From Tubulanus polymorphus (lineage: Eukaryota; Nemertea; Palaeonemertea; Tubulaniformes; Tubulanidae), in contig NC_134026.1 in NCBI RefSeq assembly GCF_964204645.1, positions 5,332,001 through 5,396,000 on the forward strand: 64,000 nucleotides of DNA. The letters run 5' to 3'. Shown piece by piece: positions 34,513-48,269 of the stretch. How positions within the stretch are numbered: the first letter of the stretch is position 1; every line of letters begins with the position of its first letter. A program made the translations under genes and the position numbers. The notes below the pieces were generated by a model that ran no database searches, had not been told where the DNA came from, and saw only the letters and a list, made by a program, of their open reading frames with translations.

Positions 34513-37500
34513 ATGGCGTCCAAGAAAGGTTCTGTGACGATACAATCTGTTGATTTTCCTCCATATGTCATTCAGATGCTACCGGATAGACATTTCCTCG
34601 TTGCTGGAGGAGGTGGACAAGCAAAGTGTGGAATCCCGAATATTATTGTAAGTATACAATCTGTAAATCTTACCAAAATTAGCTTCAAGTGCATGTTTGA
34701 GTTGGCGGGTATGCGTAAAATGCGGATTCGGAGCTTGTTTTGTATGGACTTTTTGGATTTTTGACATTTATGCGGGTACCGGGTGGCAATTATTTGGCAA
34801 TCAACTATAAAATGAGGGCTTTTGAATGGCATATGATAGTCTCATTATGATATGTTGATCCAACAAATTTATCTTTTAACGCATTCCTCTTGTTCACCCT
34901 TATAATTTTTTAGTGCTGACAAATGTATTGAAACCCACCCATATGCTATGCTGCATGTTTATTCAATATGCATAGGTTTGTCATTCTAAAACACATTGGA
35001 TGCACACAAAAAAGATTTCAATTTGACCTCTCCCCTTTCTTTTCCAAACATGTTTAAAGCATATTTTCTTTTTCCCCCAGATACGGAACAGAGAGATCAA
35101 TCTCAGATTATGATCCGAACAATTCACTTTGAAATTTGACCACAGAGAGGATGCCTCGTGTATCACTGACTTGAGCTGGTTGCTGGTCACTGGTCATGTA
35201 ATGTAGACGTATATTAGTCATCCTTTATTAACTTTGATGTGCCCATTTAGGAAGTGTTTGAGCTGAAGAAAGATGAAGATGCAGATACGTGTTATGCATC
35301 TAGTGTCTGTCGACATACCACTACTGATGCAATAATGAATGGTGCTACTGCGTACGATGGCAAAACACATTATCTGGCGGCCGGGGTCGAAGATCAATGT
35401 CAAATATATCATCTCAAATATAAATTAGTCAAACCAAAACCAAATACTGGTGAGTACGAACTAGTATTGCCGGAAATCTGGACCGAGAGTCACATTCCCA
35501 ATACATAGGTTTATACGCTTTTGGCAGAGAGTTGAAAGATTGATTAATCCATAACAGAATTGCAACTTGTAGAAAATGATGAAGTGAATCATCAAAATCG
35601 ATCGTACTGGAATATGTACTATTTTCAAGGATGAATTTTGTTTTAGTTATAATTCTGTTATGGATACATACAGGTAAATAACTGGGAATTATATTTTGTG
35701 GGCCTTGTAAAATATTTGGCTCATTTGAATTCCTATGAATGTTTATCCCATTAAGGCTAGACCTTATTTCTTATAGCCGTGGACGCAGATGGCAACGTAG
35801 CCGTTCGGAAACGTAAAGGAAATGCTACGGAATCCGATGATAATAAGGCCACACGTAATGTTGTATCGTTTGATATCACCCTCGACAAATCTGTACAGTC
35901 TGATTTCGCTGAAGATGGCGGATTACAAAATGTCGTTAAATTCAGCAGGGATCACACTCTAGTCATTACAGGAGGAGCTGATGGATATCTCAGAATATGG
36001 AAAGTAAGTTATATTTTCAATTGGATTACTACGAGGAGCTAGTCGTCTGAATGACTATATTTGTTACATGTATCCCTACAACTGTGACTAGATTTGGGAG
36101 CCAGCTATTTTGAAAACATTTGACTTCGAATTAAAAATCCAATATGCCAACCCCGTAACTTATTAATTTTAAAGCGTGCAGGCATGAAGAGAATTCATGA
36201 AATCGAAGCGCATAAACAGGAAATAGAAGATCTCGATATAAGCCCCGATGGCAACAGAGTAAGTACATTGACGCTTATAAAAAATATCACCGATGCTGCA
36301 GTTGTATTTTTAGTTTCTAAACGAAATTGAAATCAATTTAGATCGTGACCATTTCAAGGGAAAAAAAGGCGTGTGTTTGGAATACAAAAAATGGCACTAA
36401 GTTCGCGGATTTAGAATGGCCTCAAAAAACTGAAGCTAAATACCGGTTTAGGACTTGTAGGTGAGTTATTGAGTTATTGGTGAATCGATTATGATAATGA
36501 CTGTCGCCGAGCTCACTTTTCACGCGATATTGTTCTTTATAGATATGGTATTATTGAAAACAAGAAGGAAAATTTTAATCTTTATACAGTGAACATTCCC
36601 GTTACGCAAGGTCAGAAAAACGCCCAGTCGTTTATAACTATCTGGAATAGTAAGGACTTTCGAGTGAAAAAGATCAGTGGCACTGGTCCAGAAATTGTGT
36701 CCTCATTTGCTGTCAGGTAGGGCAGGTCTTCCACACCACATAATCCATAGCTCATTAACCACTTTTTGGCGTAGTCCGAAAAAGATATTTTTGTACTTTC
36801 ATTTCTTGGGATAAATATTTTCAATTTCATATTTTCGTGGTGAAAGTGGGACTTTCTTTTAATAATCCAGGCGAAAGTTGTAGCTCCCATCATATCCCTG
36901 CTAGTTCTGTGAGCATTTGCGATACTAAATTCAACTAGGCACAAGCCTTGATTGCAATAATATTGTAATGATATTTGAAGGAGGCTTTATCCCATTGTGC
37001 AAATATCGAATTACCGCAAACCCTTATTGAGTCATAATTGGCGGCCCCAATTTTAAACATTCTGCGTAATGATTTGAAGTACCCTGGTAATTGTTATGAT
37101 TTCAGCAATGACGGAATTTATCTCGCAACTGGTACTTTATCGGGTAGTGTGTCAGTATTTATATCGTTTAGTTTGAGTGTAAGTACAACCTGGCTCCGTG
37201 TTGAGTACCGGTTTTATCTACGCCACAAGTGTCGATCCCGGAAATCCTCAGTAATCCGAGATGATTGTTATTCGGAGCCTGAGGCCGAAGAACTGATAGA
37301 TTTCGCCGTATTTTTCTATTGCAGAGACTTTATCACATCAAAGATGCTCATAGTATATTCGTAACTGGTCTTCTATTTCTGCCGTCTACCGAAGAAGTTC
37401 GATCGCTTACCGGTGCTCAAGATTTCTCATTGATTAGCGTATCGGCTGATAACTGTATTAAACTCAATCAGATGCCACCTAGAGGTCATTATCGGAACTG

Positions 37501-37655
37501 ATTTTCCATTCGTTTCCAGATGGATGAATTTCATTCCTTCTAACCCGTGTCTACATTTGATAATTTCAGCTTCATTCAGCGCGATATGGTTATTGATCGG
37601 GTTCGTCATTATTATCTATGCAATATTCTGGCTGATGGCTGAACTCGGAGTGTGA
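34513..37655 (+). CDS. PREB: PREB / Sec12 guanine-nucleotide exchange factor for SAR1
   Basis: Nine exons join in phase to give 418 aa (human PREB 417): 34513-34647, 35251-35449, 35777-36003, 36175-36258, 36342-36460, 36543-36716, 37106-37178, 37325-37484 and 37570-37655. Sec12 sits in the ER membrane and loads SAR1 with GTP to start COPII coat assembly. The glycine-rich segment AGGGGQAKCGI near residue 32 matches the conserved cation-binding loop of Sec12. WD-type repeats follow (GGADGYLRIWK, ISREKKACVW, ATGTLSGSVSVF). The last exon encodes one hydrophobic helix (IWLLIGFVIIIYAIFWLM), the tail anchor. Exon 8 read through would give a false stop; the splice at 37484 restores the anchor. Confidence 0.94.
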
Positions 37656-38433
37656 ATCCTAGCGAAAATGAACTATTAAACTCGCGAGCAGCTTTTGAGT
37701 TTTGAATATTTCGACATCTATGGAATATAACTATAAGATCGTGATTATGGATAATGAGTCATCGTATTTACATGGACATGGCTGTTTCACAAATGAAAAT
37801 GTTGATTTGTATTTATGCTTTTCCTCTGTTAATTATGGAATAGATAAATCTCCAGGGTCCAGTCTTATAGGTCAGGATTTACTCCAACCAGAATTAAACT
37901 CAATTGACAGTTTTGAGTTAAGCCCTGGGTTAAAGTTAAAAGTGAAAACGACCCACGAGCTATTGATGTTTTACAACAATAAAATTCCTTATGTGCTGAA
38001 ATTTATAGAATTATCTCATAAAATACAACTTATTTATTAGTTATGTTATTTGATAAATGTAAGATGATTGTGAATTTTGATTTATTGTGGTGTTCAGATG
38101 AAAAGAGGGTTCGTTTTGATTGAAACCTCTAAGCGGAACCCATCTGTTTTGTATTGTCTCTAACGGCACTAATCCTGCTTCTAAATTGTTTGTCTATGAT
38201 CGTTTAAGCTCATTGTAAGAGTTCCTGGTAGAACCGTGGGGTTCAAAACCCATGGATTATGAAAGCAACTCATTGTGTGTTTTTTTTGTGAGAAGAAAGG
38301 AAGAAAATAGTTTCTGTAAATGTTTTACATTACGTGCTGTTTCCTAGACGTGATTGTTGAAACGTTTGTCTGTGATTTTAGATATTCGCCTATGTTTTAA
38401 TGATTTATTTATTGGGGGTTATATGTAATGAAT

Positions 38434-38439
38434 AATAAA
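38434..38439 (+). terminator. Candidate polyadenylation signal of PREB
   Basis: An AATAAA within aataataaacg lies about 780 bases after the stop codon. The 3' UTR before it has no other clear signal, so this is the best candidate. Confidence 0.45.
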
Positions 38440-40463
38440 CGAATTTATTCTGCAATTCAATGCGTTCTTGTTGATTCTCCGCTACAATGTACCGTAGCTG
38501 CATCATCGTCTTGTTGAAAGTTCACGTGTGTGCTGGCATTCACCCAGTACTGAATCTTAAAGTAAGAGATCGAGAAATGATTAACGCGCTGTATGTCCAT
38601 AGCACTTCGTAGACTGTCGAGCGCGTGTGAGATATAGTTTAGAAACTACACGATGCAACTTGGTAAATCGTAAAAATGTAACTAACACCACTACGCAACA
38701 CATTTTTGAAGCGACAAATCAAATCTATTTGAAATGACGCTTATACATGGCCATTTCAAATGAACTTTATTTGTGAAGTTAGAGCTGGCTTATCGATTTA
38801 ATATCGGTATACCAGCTCGCGTTCTGGCAATGAACTGCCGAGAAGGGAACTCATGTGGATTTATCAGGTCCGTGACAAACGACACCGTTAACATTATATA
38901 AAATCGGTTTATTTGATTAAAATTCGAAGGAAACAAAAAAAGAATTGAAATAGAAGATGCCAGAATTCACGATAGTGATGATTAATAAAAGATTGCATAG
39001 GAAAGGTCTTATATATAGTTTGTTCACACAGTGCACGGTGATGTCGCCTATATAGGAGGTAGAAGGTGTTTACCTCCCTTCTAGGAGGTAGATAGGAGCT
39101 TGTCTAGTCGTTACAAGCCTTCCGAATGCACTATGACCGTTATTCCATCAGTGCTATTCTCGTCTGAAAAAAATGAACACTAACAAATTAAAACAACATT
39201 AATTTCAAAATTCACGAATGAAGATTTTTTTCAAAGATTTTGGTAGCCGAGCAAGTAATATTGTTTTTTTACACGATTTTGATAATGCACCAAACAGCCT
39301 TTCACAAGACTAGGCGATTGAAACCTATGTAACTTCATTAATCACTTGCGTTTGCAAGAACTTTCTCAGCCGTTGATGAATAAAAAGTGAAAATGGTGCT
39401 TCTTAATAACTATCAATTAAATGTACATTTGTAAACCTTTTTAAACTCGAGCAGTAATGAATAAGAACACATTTTTCTTGTAAAACAAGAGTTCTCACGT
39501 ATGATTCCAATGCTCTCAAATACTATTTTAAGTGATCAGAGAGTGAAATTCTAGGAAGAGTGACTTAGGCTAGCTGTTTTTTTCTCTAATGGTGCGATAA
39601 TGTTGTTTCAAAAAGCCGGTTTTCAAAACTATTTCAGATTCTAAAAATCGATTTTCTGTTGTTTTTGCTTGAAAGTGGATGATTGTAAATTATAAGGATC
39701 ATGACTTCAAGATGCCTCTAAAAATGCATCTAGCGGGCTTCATTTAAAAAAGAATCTTCTGGGGAGACCTCTTGTTGCCTAGGGATAGTGGACCCTCCAT
39801 TAGTGCTCTCCCCCAGTGAACTCGTAGACCGGCCCCTGAATAGATAGAACAAATATTGACATGGCTAAATTTATACTCATTCATTATACATGCGTAAATG
39901 AATTTCAAACTATATTTTGCGCCGATGTATTAAATAACGAAATCTAATCCTGCGATAATATTACGTGGAGCGCTCATCTCTTTGATGACCGTAAACGTGG
40001 AATTCGATCCCATTCTTTGCAACCGAATAACTGAGATTAGTTAGAACGCGCGCGCGCGCGCGGCGTGACTGCGTATCAACCGAAACTAGGTGTGCTATGT
40101 CAGATCCGTGAACCGGGATAACAAATTTCTGATGGACAAAAATTTGCTGAGAAAATATTGTACTTTCGGTGAGGGTTTCCTTCACACACATCCGTGTAAA
40201 CAAATTAATGTCTGAGATATCGGTTTCTTCCGTCATAAATCTGTAATTACGGTTTATTCTATGGGCGATGAGACCTAGTCCATTATTAGACACCCCTCGT
40301 CACACTGCAGAATGATTTATTCTCTGGCAGATTTTTCCGTAGTTTTAGTTTTTCTATGATGCGAGAGTGGTGATCCCACTTCAAAATCATTCGGTCTGAC
40401 ACACGATTCAAGCCACTTAGTAGGAGTTTAATGGCGAGAAATGAGAGGAAGAATTCGATACCA

Positions 40464-40573
40464 GGACCCAGTTCCACAGTTGTGAGTTAGAGTTAACTCT
40501 GAGTTAAAGTTAGTTCATTTTCAATGTTTTAACCCAGGGTCAAATCTTAACTCAGAACTGTGGAACTGGACCC
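40464..40573. mobile_element. Short hairpin element, ccagttccacagtt family
   Basis: This is nearly identical to 16162-16263 with a small internal insertion (caaatctt). The ends are ggacccagttccacag and ctgtggaactggaccc. Confidence 0.8.
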
Positions 40574-41699
40574 TGAGTAGGGTATTTTTCACTTCGAAAT
40601 TTCTTATACATTGTAGAAAGAATTCTAATGGTATTTTTTAATAATCTTAAGCTATACGGACTAAAGAAACAGGCATTATCATCAAATTCATGACATTGAA
40701 GTGTTCCAAACTCCCAAACATTTTTCCCCTTCCGGAATTCTGGGACGCATGCCGATAAAAATGTGCCAAGCGCAGAGAACTTGGTCTGCAACCGGATCAA
40801 AAATACCAACAGCTACTTTATACGTAACGTTTCTATTATTCTTTACCACGGAGCACATATGACATAAACGTAATAACAAACATGTTGAACGATAAATCTG
40901 TAAGAATACGGAATTTTGCAAACTTTCGCGGAAACACCTTGGTTGAAAGATATACCTTCTTCGAAAAATCAGCCTGCTATTGCGTCTATTTAGAAATTGT
41001 GAACCCGGAACATTGGCATGGTGGCCAAGAATTTGTGGCCTGACTCAGAAGAGCGCCAGGTGTGGGTTTATAACAATGGAAATCTTATTTTATATTACCA
41101 CACTTTTCCTTACCATGCAAGAACTAACCTATAACATTTTCATGTTGACATTCTATTTGCATTCTGCAATGCGATACAAGCAAAATAATAAATGTTATTT
41201 CGTGTTAAGCCAACTGATGTATCTAGTTGCCTTATACCCCATACCCTCCCTTCTCTCCTCTCCCGCTATCTGAGCTGCGCGGTACCTCTAGCAAGATCTG
41301 GGCTAGCATAATTACGCTATTTCTATTTGCGGCATGGCCGCGGTTATATTTGTAGTCTAGTTGCTATTTTGGACGACGCACAACGGCGATGCACTGCACA
41401 AAAAATGCAAAAAACTGGCAGAAATAACAGTTAAGTATATCGGAGTTTCGGTGCATACCCTTAGTTCTCTACGGTGGTCGATAACACATCTGTTCTCATC
41501 GGTTTATCGAGCACACATGAGTTGTTTTTGTTCGAAACCTTATAATTTGTTATTTCTCTGCGAAACGACTCGATTTCTAGCAAATATACTTGAATTGAAC
41601 GTCAATCTTCAGAAAGAAAAATTACTCGGCAATTCGATATATATCGGCATCCCATATCCAACAAGCGGGCATTACATTAATTTATCTGCAACAACTTAA

Positions 41700-41855
41700 A
41701 CAGCGGCGGATCATCAATAGGGCGATTTGGGGGTCCTACCCCATCTTCACCCGTCAACGGATTCGAACCCACTACGCTAAAGCTGTTCCAAGAACTGGTG
41801 GAAGCGATAGCGGGGAGCGATACCGGACCCCTGGCAAGCGAGGATGGTCCTACCC
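41700..41855 (-). mobile_element. SINE-like dispersed repeat with box B
   Basis: Read on the minus strand it runs from ccatcctcgcttgccagggg through gtgggttcgaatccg, a good polymerase III box B, to agatggggtagg. A fragment of the same sequence occurs at 14144-14180. A box A could not be placed, so assignment to a tRNA-derived SINE is tentative. Confidence 0.4.
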
Positions 41856-43476
41856 CTGCAGTCACACAAAGCTTGGCCTTTCTTGTCAAGACAGTGATCG
41901 TCAATATTTGGCACCCATTGCATCATTTCGGATGTATTTTTCCAGATTTTCGAACACTGAGTGTAACACACTTCCCGCTTGTTCAATTGACTGCCTGGAT
42001 GACAGTGCGTCACTCGTTGACTTTTATATCCAGCCATCCATTTTGTCCCGGATCCGCCTCTCTTGAAACTTTATCATTCCGTCATTTTCAAATAACCCGT
42101 AATTGACACCCGATAGATTGACGAGTTGTTCTTCTGATTATAAACGCAGGAAGGCTATTCACATGGTTACAGCTTGGAGTTTTAATGATTACTCCAAGGT
42201 TAAAGTGTTGCCGTATTTTCTAAAAAAGTATATCACAATATGAAAAGTACCATCGCGTTGTTTAAGACAAATCTACTATTTTCTCTGATTGCAAAGATGA
42301 TCCGGAGTTTAAGTTAAGTGCGATTCGTCTGGATGTATCATTACAAATTGAATATAGATTTTCGAATAGATATCGGTGTATATCGATCGACGTGTCTGCC
42401 CGACGTGAAGTGTTGAGCCAGCAGGTATCGTCTATCTCATACGAGTCTATATTGCCAGGTTCTCTTTCTATAATCTCTAAAAAGTCGCCGACAAGCGCTT
42501 TGGCGAGTCGAACGTGGAAATCTACTCAGCGTGTCTGACATACAACTAACTGCTTGGCCTACTACCAACAAAATGTTACAACATGCCGATAAACTGTTCG
42601 AAGAGTTTATAAAACTCTGGAAGATTTTCAACGTAAAGTAAAATATACGCTATACGTATAGTTTTTTTTTTTAATGGCTCAAATGGTTTTGAACGTGAAG
42701 TTCTGAGAGAATTTGTCAGACGGATGTACGGTTTCGATGGTCGTTAGGTGTGATAAATTACGTCATATCGAGCAGTCCGATGGGAAACTCATTACAGTAA
42801 TTAATAATCCGCATTAATTATCGATTTATTATCTAAGTTGACGACTGTTCATACGTGGGTAGAGGAATGCTAGTACATACTCGAATGAATAAAACATGTT
42901 GCATATTTCAGATTTTACGACAAGGGCTGCACTTCATGTCCACCACTAAGTCCTTAGAATTTATGATAATGTTTCATAATTCGTGGACTTTTCTGAACCT
43001 GATTCCGTTCAGATTCAAACGCCTACCGGTATATAAGTCTATGCATGGATTCTAAACGTGTTTTATAGAGTCCATGGTCTGTGTTTCGTCTGGGAGTTCT
43101 CTTCCCTTAGAGTCCATGGTTAAAGTACATATCAAATCAAATGAAATCTATCAAATCAAATCAAAGGCAAGAGGGGAAATAGACAAGATGGGAAAATCCA
43201 TATTCGAAATACATATTCGAATACTTTGGTATGCAACGTATTCAATATACCTTCACCTTAGTTAATTTTCTTGTTAGAAATTGAAAGAAAAAATTGTTTC
43301 AGTTTAACACCTTCAAGGTGAAATGTTTTCTTTGTCGTTGAATAGAAACGAACATCACCTTGAAAATATCCCCTTTTGAACTTGGTAAAACGTGTCGTTT
43401 GATAATTTGATAGTTTTTGCAAAAGCATTTTATACCATCACATGTCACTATATGAGTAATTTTCGTTTTTCGTATA

Positions 43477-45627
43477 CTAACCTTCGTTATAGAATGATGA
43501 ATCGCGACTATTGTTATTTTTGAAATCTTCGCGTCGTCTGGCAAAATCACGCACGTTAGTTTTCGGCGGCTCTTCCAATGACGGATTTCTCGAGCTGATT
43601 AGGAATGGTTCGATTTCTATGGCTACGTGAGATCCATTGGTTTCATCGTAATCGTCCGAATAAGGTGAACTTGTCGTTAAAATCAACGGTTCACTTTCCT
43701 CGTTTTCCGGGGAATCAAGCGAACTTTGAAGATTAGAAAGGTAATGAAATTCGCTCCCCTGAGATCTGTTTTCAGTTTCTAGTGAACAAAGTCGACTAGA
43801 ACTACTTGCGACTGAAATTGGCGATGGATCCTGACACGGGTTATGATCTACCGCGAGAGAGTCCGATTCTTTGCGGTCGGAAAATGAATTCGGGGCCATA
43901 ATAGTTCGATATTTGCCGTTGTTCGTAGAGCAGGGATCGTCGGATGACGATAGTAGTGAAGATTCGCCCATCGTCGCGTCGTCGGAACTCTGCGAAGACG
44001 AGGATGGAATAGTAGTCGGTAGAGGAAGAGGAGGAGGGTACGGGTCGGTGATCTGAGGCAATGGTGAAGTGCGAAGGGATTTTGCCGATAGCCTCTTTTC
44101 ACAGCTGCAGCGATCTGTACAAATGGAATGGATATATCCAGGACGAGACACGTCACTTCTACATGTTTCGAGACAGTCGGAGAATGATTCCGAATAATTC
44201 GACGGTGGTTTATCAGTTGGTGACACTATATAGTATTTACTAAACGTAAATTCGCCCTTAGACGATCCTATGTTGTCTTCGTTGCTAAGGAAGACCGAAT
44301 TGCTCAGTTCGCTGTCCAGTCCATCGGAACTGTCCTCGGTACTGGGACGATGTCTCTTTATACTAACATCCGCCTCGTCTATGGATCGTTTGCTCGCGAA
44401 CATTCCATCGGGAGCCGAATGTCGCTGTCTTCCGCTGGCGTGCATCATTTGGCGACGATTTCGGATTTTCGCCGAGCGCACTCGTTCGAGCATTTTCTCT
44501 TTCATGTATAACGATTGTCCTAACGTCCTCTGCGGCTCCTGGAAATCTTTCGCATCCGTTCCCACACATGCGTCCACGCTATCTAATCGAATTGGTCGCG
44601 GTTTAATAAATTGATCCATGTCGCAGGGGTCTTCGTGGCATTCGGCTTGTATTTCTAACGGCGAGTTTGAAGTAGATGAATTCGCACGCGCTCTGGCCCT
44701 TTTTTCGAACCTAACTTTGTTAAAACTGGCGCTTCGGTTATGTCTAATCCCGACATCGCTATCTCGCTTACCCCACGGTGTGCTGTTCACGCGACGCAGC
44801 GACGGCGCTTTCGGGTTTTTCACCACGCTATGGCCAGGAGCTGGGCCACCGAAGAAATCCTCGACGACCCTCTTCTGACTACGGACGCTCGGTCGTTTTG
44901 AAAACAAGCCGCTGCGCTTTTCCTTGAAATAATCGCCAACGGAACTACTATTTCGAGACACGGTACTTGTAGTTTTTTGACTCCGATGAGAATCCCGCCT
45001 TTCGGTTTTAGATCTTTCCCGATCCGAGCCGGCTGCTAAAAGGAATGGTAACAATAGTAACTGATCTCGGCCGCTCATCGAACCTAGCCTTGCCTGATGT
45101 TTATGGTGAACGCCCAGATGAACGGCCAACAGGCCTTTCGCCAATGTCTTTTTCGGTTTTGTCTCTTTTATCACGCTCAAATCTTTTACATCGCGGCTCG
45201 TCCAATGACAACAACGAAAACATATCAATACGATGAACCCAAGAAGGGCTAAAAGAGGAAGGATTATCAAATGCGAGTTTTCAGGTGGTTCTGTAATGGG
45301 TTTTCTCTTCTCCTCGGCAACTGGGTCGAAAGTGCCGCAGTTTTCACATCGCCGATGACGCAGCTGTAATACTGTGGTCCTGCCATCTTTTATTCCCTGA
45401 GGTTGATCGGAATTTAGATCAGAATTTGCTTTCACTTTTTGCGAAGTCGCTCGATCGGTAACCGACACTTCATTCGCGTGACTTCGATTATCCGGTTTTG
45501 CTACCATTTCGGTAGCCGTTTGATTGACAATATCCAAATTACGAACACGCCCATCGTCGCAATCACCGCCGCTTATTATATACGGAAATATGAGTACAGA
45601 AAATATCACCGTTTTAACAATGTTCAT
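43477..45627 (-). CDS. Single-pass type I membrane protein, unrecognised
   Basis: One uninterrupted 716-aa frame. Residues 1-20 look like a signal peptide (MNIVKTVIFSVLIFPYIISG). A short ectodomain follows with N-glycosylation sites at about 35 and 47 and a CENC motif (Cys94, Cys97). One transmembrane helix lies at about 119-138 and is followed by FRCCHW, a possible palmitoylation site. The cytoplasmic part, about 575 aa, is very rich in serine, basic in its first half and acidic in its second, with proline runs (DPYPPPLPLP) and no domain I know. The frame ends at a stop overlapping a strong donor (gaag|gttagt, exon end 43482), so the true protein may continue in another exon. Confidence 0.8.
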   Translation of the reverse strand: MNIVKTVIFSVLIFPYIISGGDCDDGRVRNLDIVNQTATEMVAKPDNRSHANEVSVTDRATSQKVKANSDLNSDQPQGIKDGRTTVLQLRHRRCENCGTFDPVAEEKRKPITEPPENSHLIILPLLALLGFIVLICFRCCHWTSRDVKDLSVIKETKPKKTLAKGLLAVHLGVHHKHQARLGSMSGRDQLLLLPFLLAAGSDRERSKTERRDSHRSQKTTSTVSRNSSSVGDYFKEKRSGLFSKRPSVRSQKRVVEDFFGGPAPGHSVVKNPKAPSLRRVNSTPWGKRDSDVGIRHNRSASFNKVRFEKRARARANSSTSNSPLEIQAECHEDPCDMDQFIKPRPIRLDSVDACVGTDAKDFQEPQRTLGQSLYMKEKMLERVRSAKIRNRRQMMHASGRQRHSAPDGMFASKRSIDEADVSIKRHRPSTEDSSDGLDSELSNSVFLSNEDNIGSSKGEFTFSKYYIVSPTDKPPSNYSESFSDCLETCRSDVSRPGYIHSICTDRCSCEKRLSAKSLRTSPLPQITDPYPPPLPLPTTIPSSSSQSSDDATMGESSLLSSSDDPCSTNNGKYRTIMAPNSFSDRKESDSLAVDHNPCQDPSPISVASSSSRLCSLETENRSQGSEFHYLSNLQSSLDSPENEESEPLILTTSSPYSDDYDETNGSHVAIEIEPFLISSRNPSLEEPPKTNVRDFARRREDFKNNNSRDSSFYNEG

Positions 45628-46320
45628 GACATGAACTAGGATTTCCTATCGAAGACTGTCGCGGGGTTTTCCAATCAACCGCCAAGTCGCTATTCATGCC
45701 AAACATCACCACAACGCCTGACTACCCGTTTCCCACAGTGGAATAAAAGCAATTCAGATACGCGGATGATTTCTGCGTTGGTCACCAGTACCTGAAATGG
45801 CGAGAAAAATACTTATACATACACTCTATATAATGAATACTATTAATTTGATTGCGTTAGAACAAGCAACGGTAGTTTTATTAATGTTAATAATATAATA
45901 CTTGACCGTGTGTTAATTTCCGTTCAATGACTCTTGTTATGTGATATTATTTCGACTAATTGGCGTCGACTTCATATTATAACCTAAACGAGAGTGATTT
46001 CCCCTCTTCCGTGGCGAAAGGTAGTTGTTTGTTTTTACACTGTCGGGTATATAGGCGCACATTAGTTCAAGACATTATCTATACTTATACTTTATGTATG
46101 TGACCGCGCGTATATAGGCATACGTGGTTACTATGCCCTGTGACAACACGATTAGATTACATTGTCGTCTAGAATTATATATCTAATCATGCGCAAACGA
46201 CCTGACTTAAATTGAAGAAATAACGAAAAACCCGCTTATGAGTCACAGTATATCATATATATATCGCATAGATTCTAATTTTGAAACATTTAATCATACA
46301 CGATGACCTGATACCAGCCA

Positions 46321-46461
46321 GAGTTGTGATTCAAATTCACCAGCAGAGTTGTGATTCAAATTCACGTTTACTTTAAATATTTCAAAATATCCTGGTTTTC
46401 GCAAACAATTTGTTCACGTTTACTTTAAATATTTCAAAATATCCTGGTTTTCGCAAACAAT
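46321..46461. repeat. Two adjacent short tandem duplications
   Basis: A 25-bp unit with gagttgtgattcaaattcac is present twice (46321, 46346). It is followed directly by a 52-bp unit containing cgtttactttaaatatttca, also twice (46361, 46413). The copies are essentially identical, so both duplications are recent. Confidence 0.85.
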
Positions 46462-48269
46462 CTATTTTGTATGTATAAATACGTTGCTTGTATGTAAATT
46501 TATGTACGAGGTCACATTTTAGTACGATTCAGTTCGTAGCGAAGGACACGATCTTTTCAGTTCAGTGTTATCGTATTCGATGAGTTATTCAAATATTCAG
46601 ACTTCAGAAATTCTTCCATCTGCGACACGAATACGCTGTCATTGACGGTTAGATTTCAAGTTGTTTTACTCTACAAGTCAACAGTTGATGGGATGATATT
46701 CCTCTCCTCACAATGTCTAAAACTATATCGTTTTAGAGTCCACGGCTGGTCCAGACAAGATTTCATATTAATTCTCTTGTTCTTTATTGTTTTCAGATAT
46801 TGAGGAAATACTTAATTAAGATATTTCTAACCAACCTTCATTTTGAACAAACAATGCATTTGCTACTGAAATCGAGGAATTTGCAACTGAAATCGACTTT
46901 TCTTTCCGACATACGTATTGACATATTCTGTTATATCCTGGTTAGATATGTTGGTGATGAGATAATTTGGTCAATAATTATATGAATAATTCATTCAATA
47001 ACTGTTTACGTACATTTCAATATATTTCAAGTATAATTTTTATTGTTAAATATGACCGCATGGAAATTTTTCGTGGTTTAATTACCGTAAAATCCAGACT
47101 TTTCTACATATCTATATATACATATATCATATGAATGTATAGATAAAATTCTCCCGGTAAAAATTACATTGTAGCGACAATATTTGGATTCTATGAGTTG
47201 ATTGATTCAATTCGATAATTTGAATTCAGTCCTTAGAATTAAACTTCTAGCTAAGTGGTCACTTGAAAATATATCATTTTCACTAGAGAGGAATCTATCT
47301 TGATTTTATTGGCACTTGCTGATGTTTGGAAAAAGTTTTAAAGAATTTCACATATATCTGTTCATAACTTTTCAAGTTATTTCGCTAACATACAAAATGT
47401 TGCTTACATACAAACAAACAGACAGACAGATGAACTGCGGTAAAACACAACCTCCTCGGCGGAAAGTAATAACTTTCACTTCATTCAAGTTTGATATGTA
47501 CCACCAATAACTCTATTTGATGAAAAAGTGGAAATTTGCGGGGGTTTTCGAGGGGAAATTTACCGGTGGATATTTACTTGTTACCATATTATGTGATTTG
47601 TTTATCTGTTATTCCGAATTCCTGCAGAATATGGGGCGCATATGGCATATAGATCACTTGAAAATATTATGGGAGACTTAAATGAAAATAGCTCAAATAG
47701 AATTATGAATATTCTTCGTTTTATGTTCAGTTCAGTTCAGTTCAGAAATTTTTGCGAATTTTCCCTCACGGGTCTTAAGCAAAATCGTATGTGAACGTTA
47801 GTTATGATTGTGATTATTTGAATTTATGATTAGTATATCAATTCGCTTGGTACAAATAGTGTTAATCAAACTCGTAATTTCGTAATAAGTTTCCTTCCAC
47901 ACCACATTAATCGAAAAAATGGATGTAGCGAACGATTGCAAGAGACATGTATATGTTTTATGTCAATTAGCACGTTTTGCGAATTCGAACTTAAATATCC
48001 GTCCTTAATGCAGACAACCGCGGTTTGGTGAATGAATAATGGAAACTGTATTGGTTTGTATGCTGTTTGTTCTTCGATTTACGATACGTGTAGAGATATT
48101 CACGTAAAACGTTCGATCGGTTGTATTAAACGTACTTACAAATTTATCCGATGGATTCATTGATGACAAAGGTTTAAGAGTGGTAAAGGTTTAAATTGCA
48201 GCCATCGAATTTACGACAATTAACCGCGCTTATGTTACGAGATTAAGAGGAGTGACAGTGAAATTCTCG

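Larger units (their letters stand above)
38440..43476. other. Intergenic, no gene recognised
   Basis: About 5 kb with only short unsupported open frames. It contains a (CG)n run near 40047-40062, the hairpin element at 40464-40573, a SINE-like repeat at 41700-41855, and a (ATCAA)-like run near 43125-43165. Coding exons downstream of the membrane-protein gene could lie here, but none could be identified. Confidence 0.5.

Noticed and set aside
36612-36944. 110-aa minus-strand frame
   Set aside because: It overlaps PREB exon 6 and its intron on the opposite strand and is a chance frame.
39961-40293. 110-aa minus-strand frame
   Set aside because: It has no family resemblance, crosses a (CG)n run that inflates the frame, and lacks promoter or splice support.
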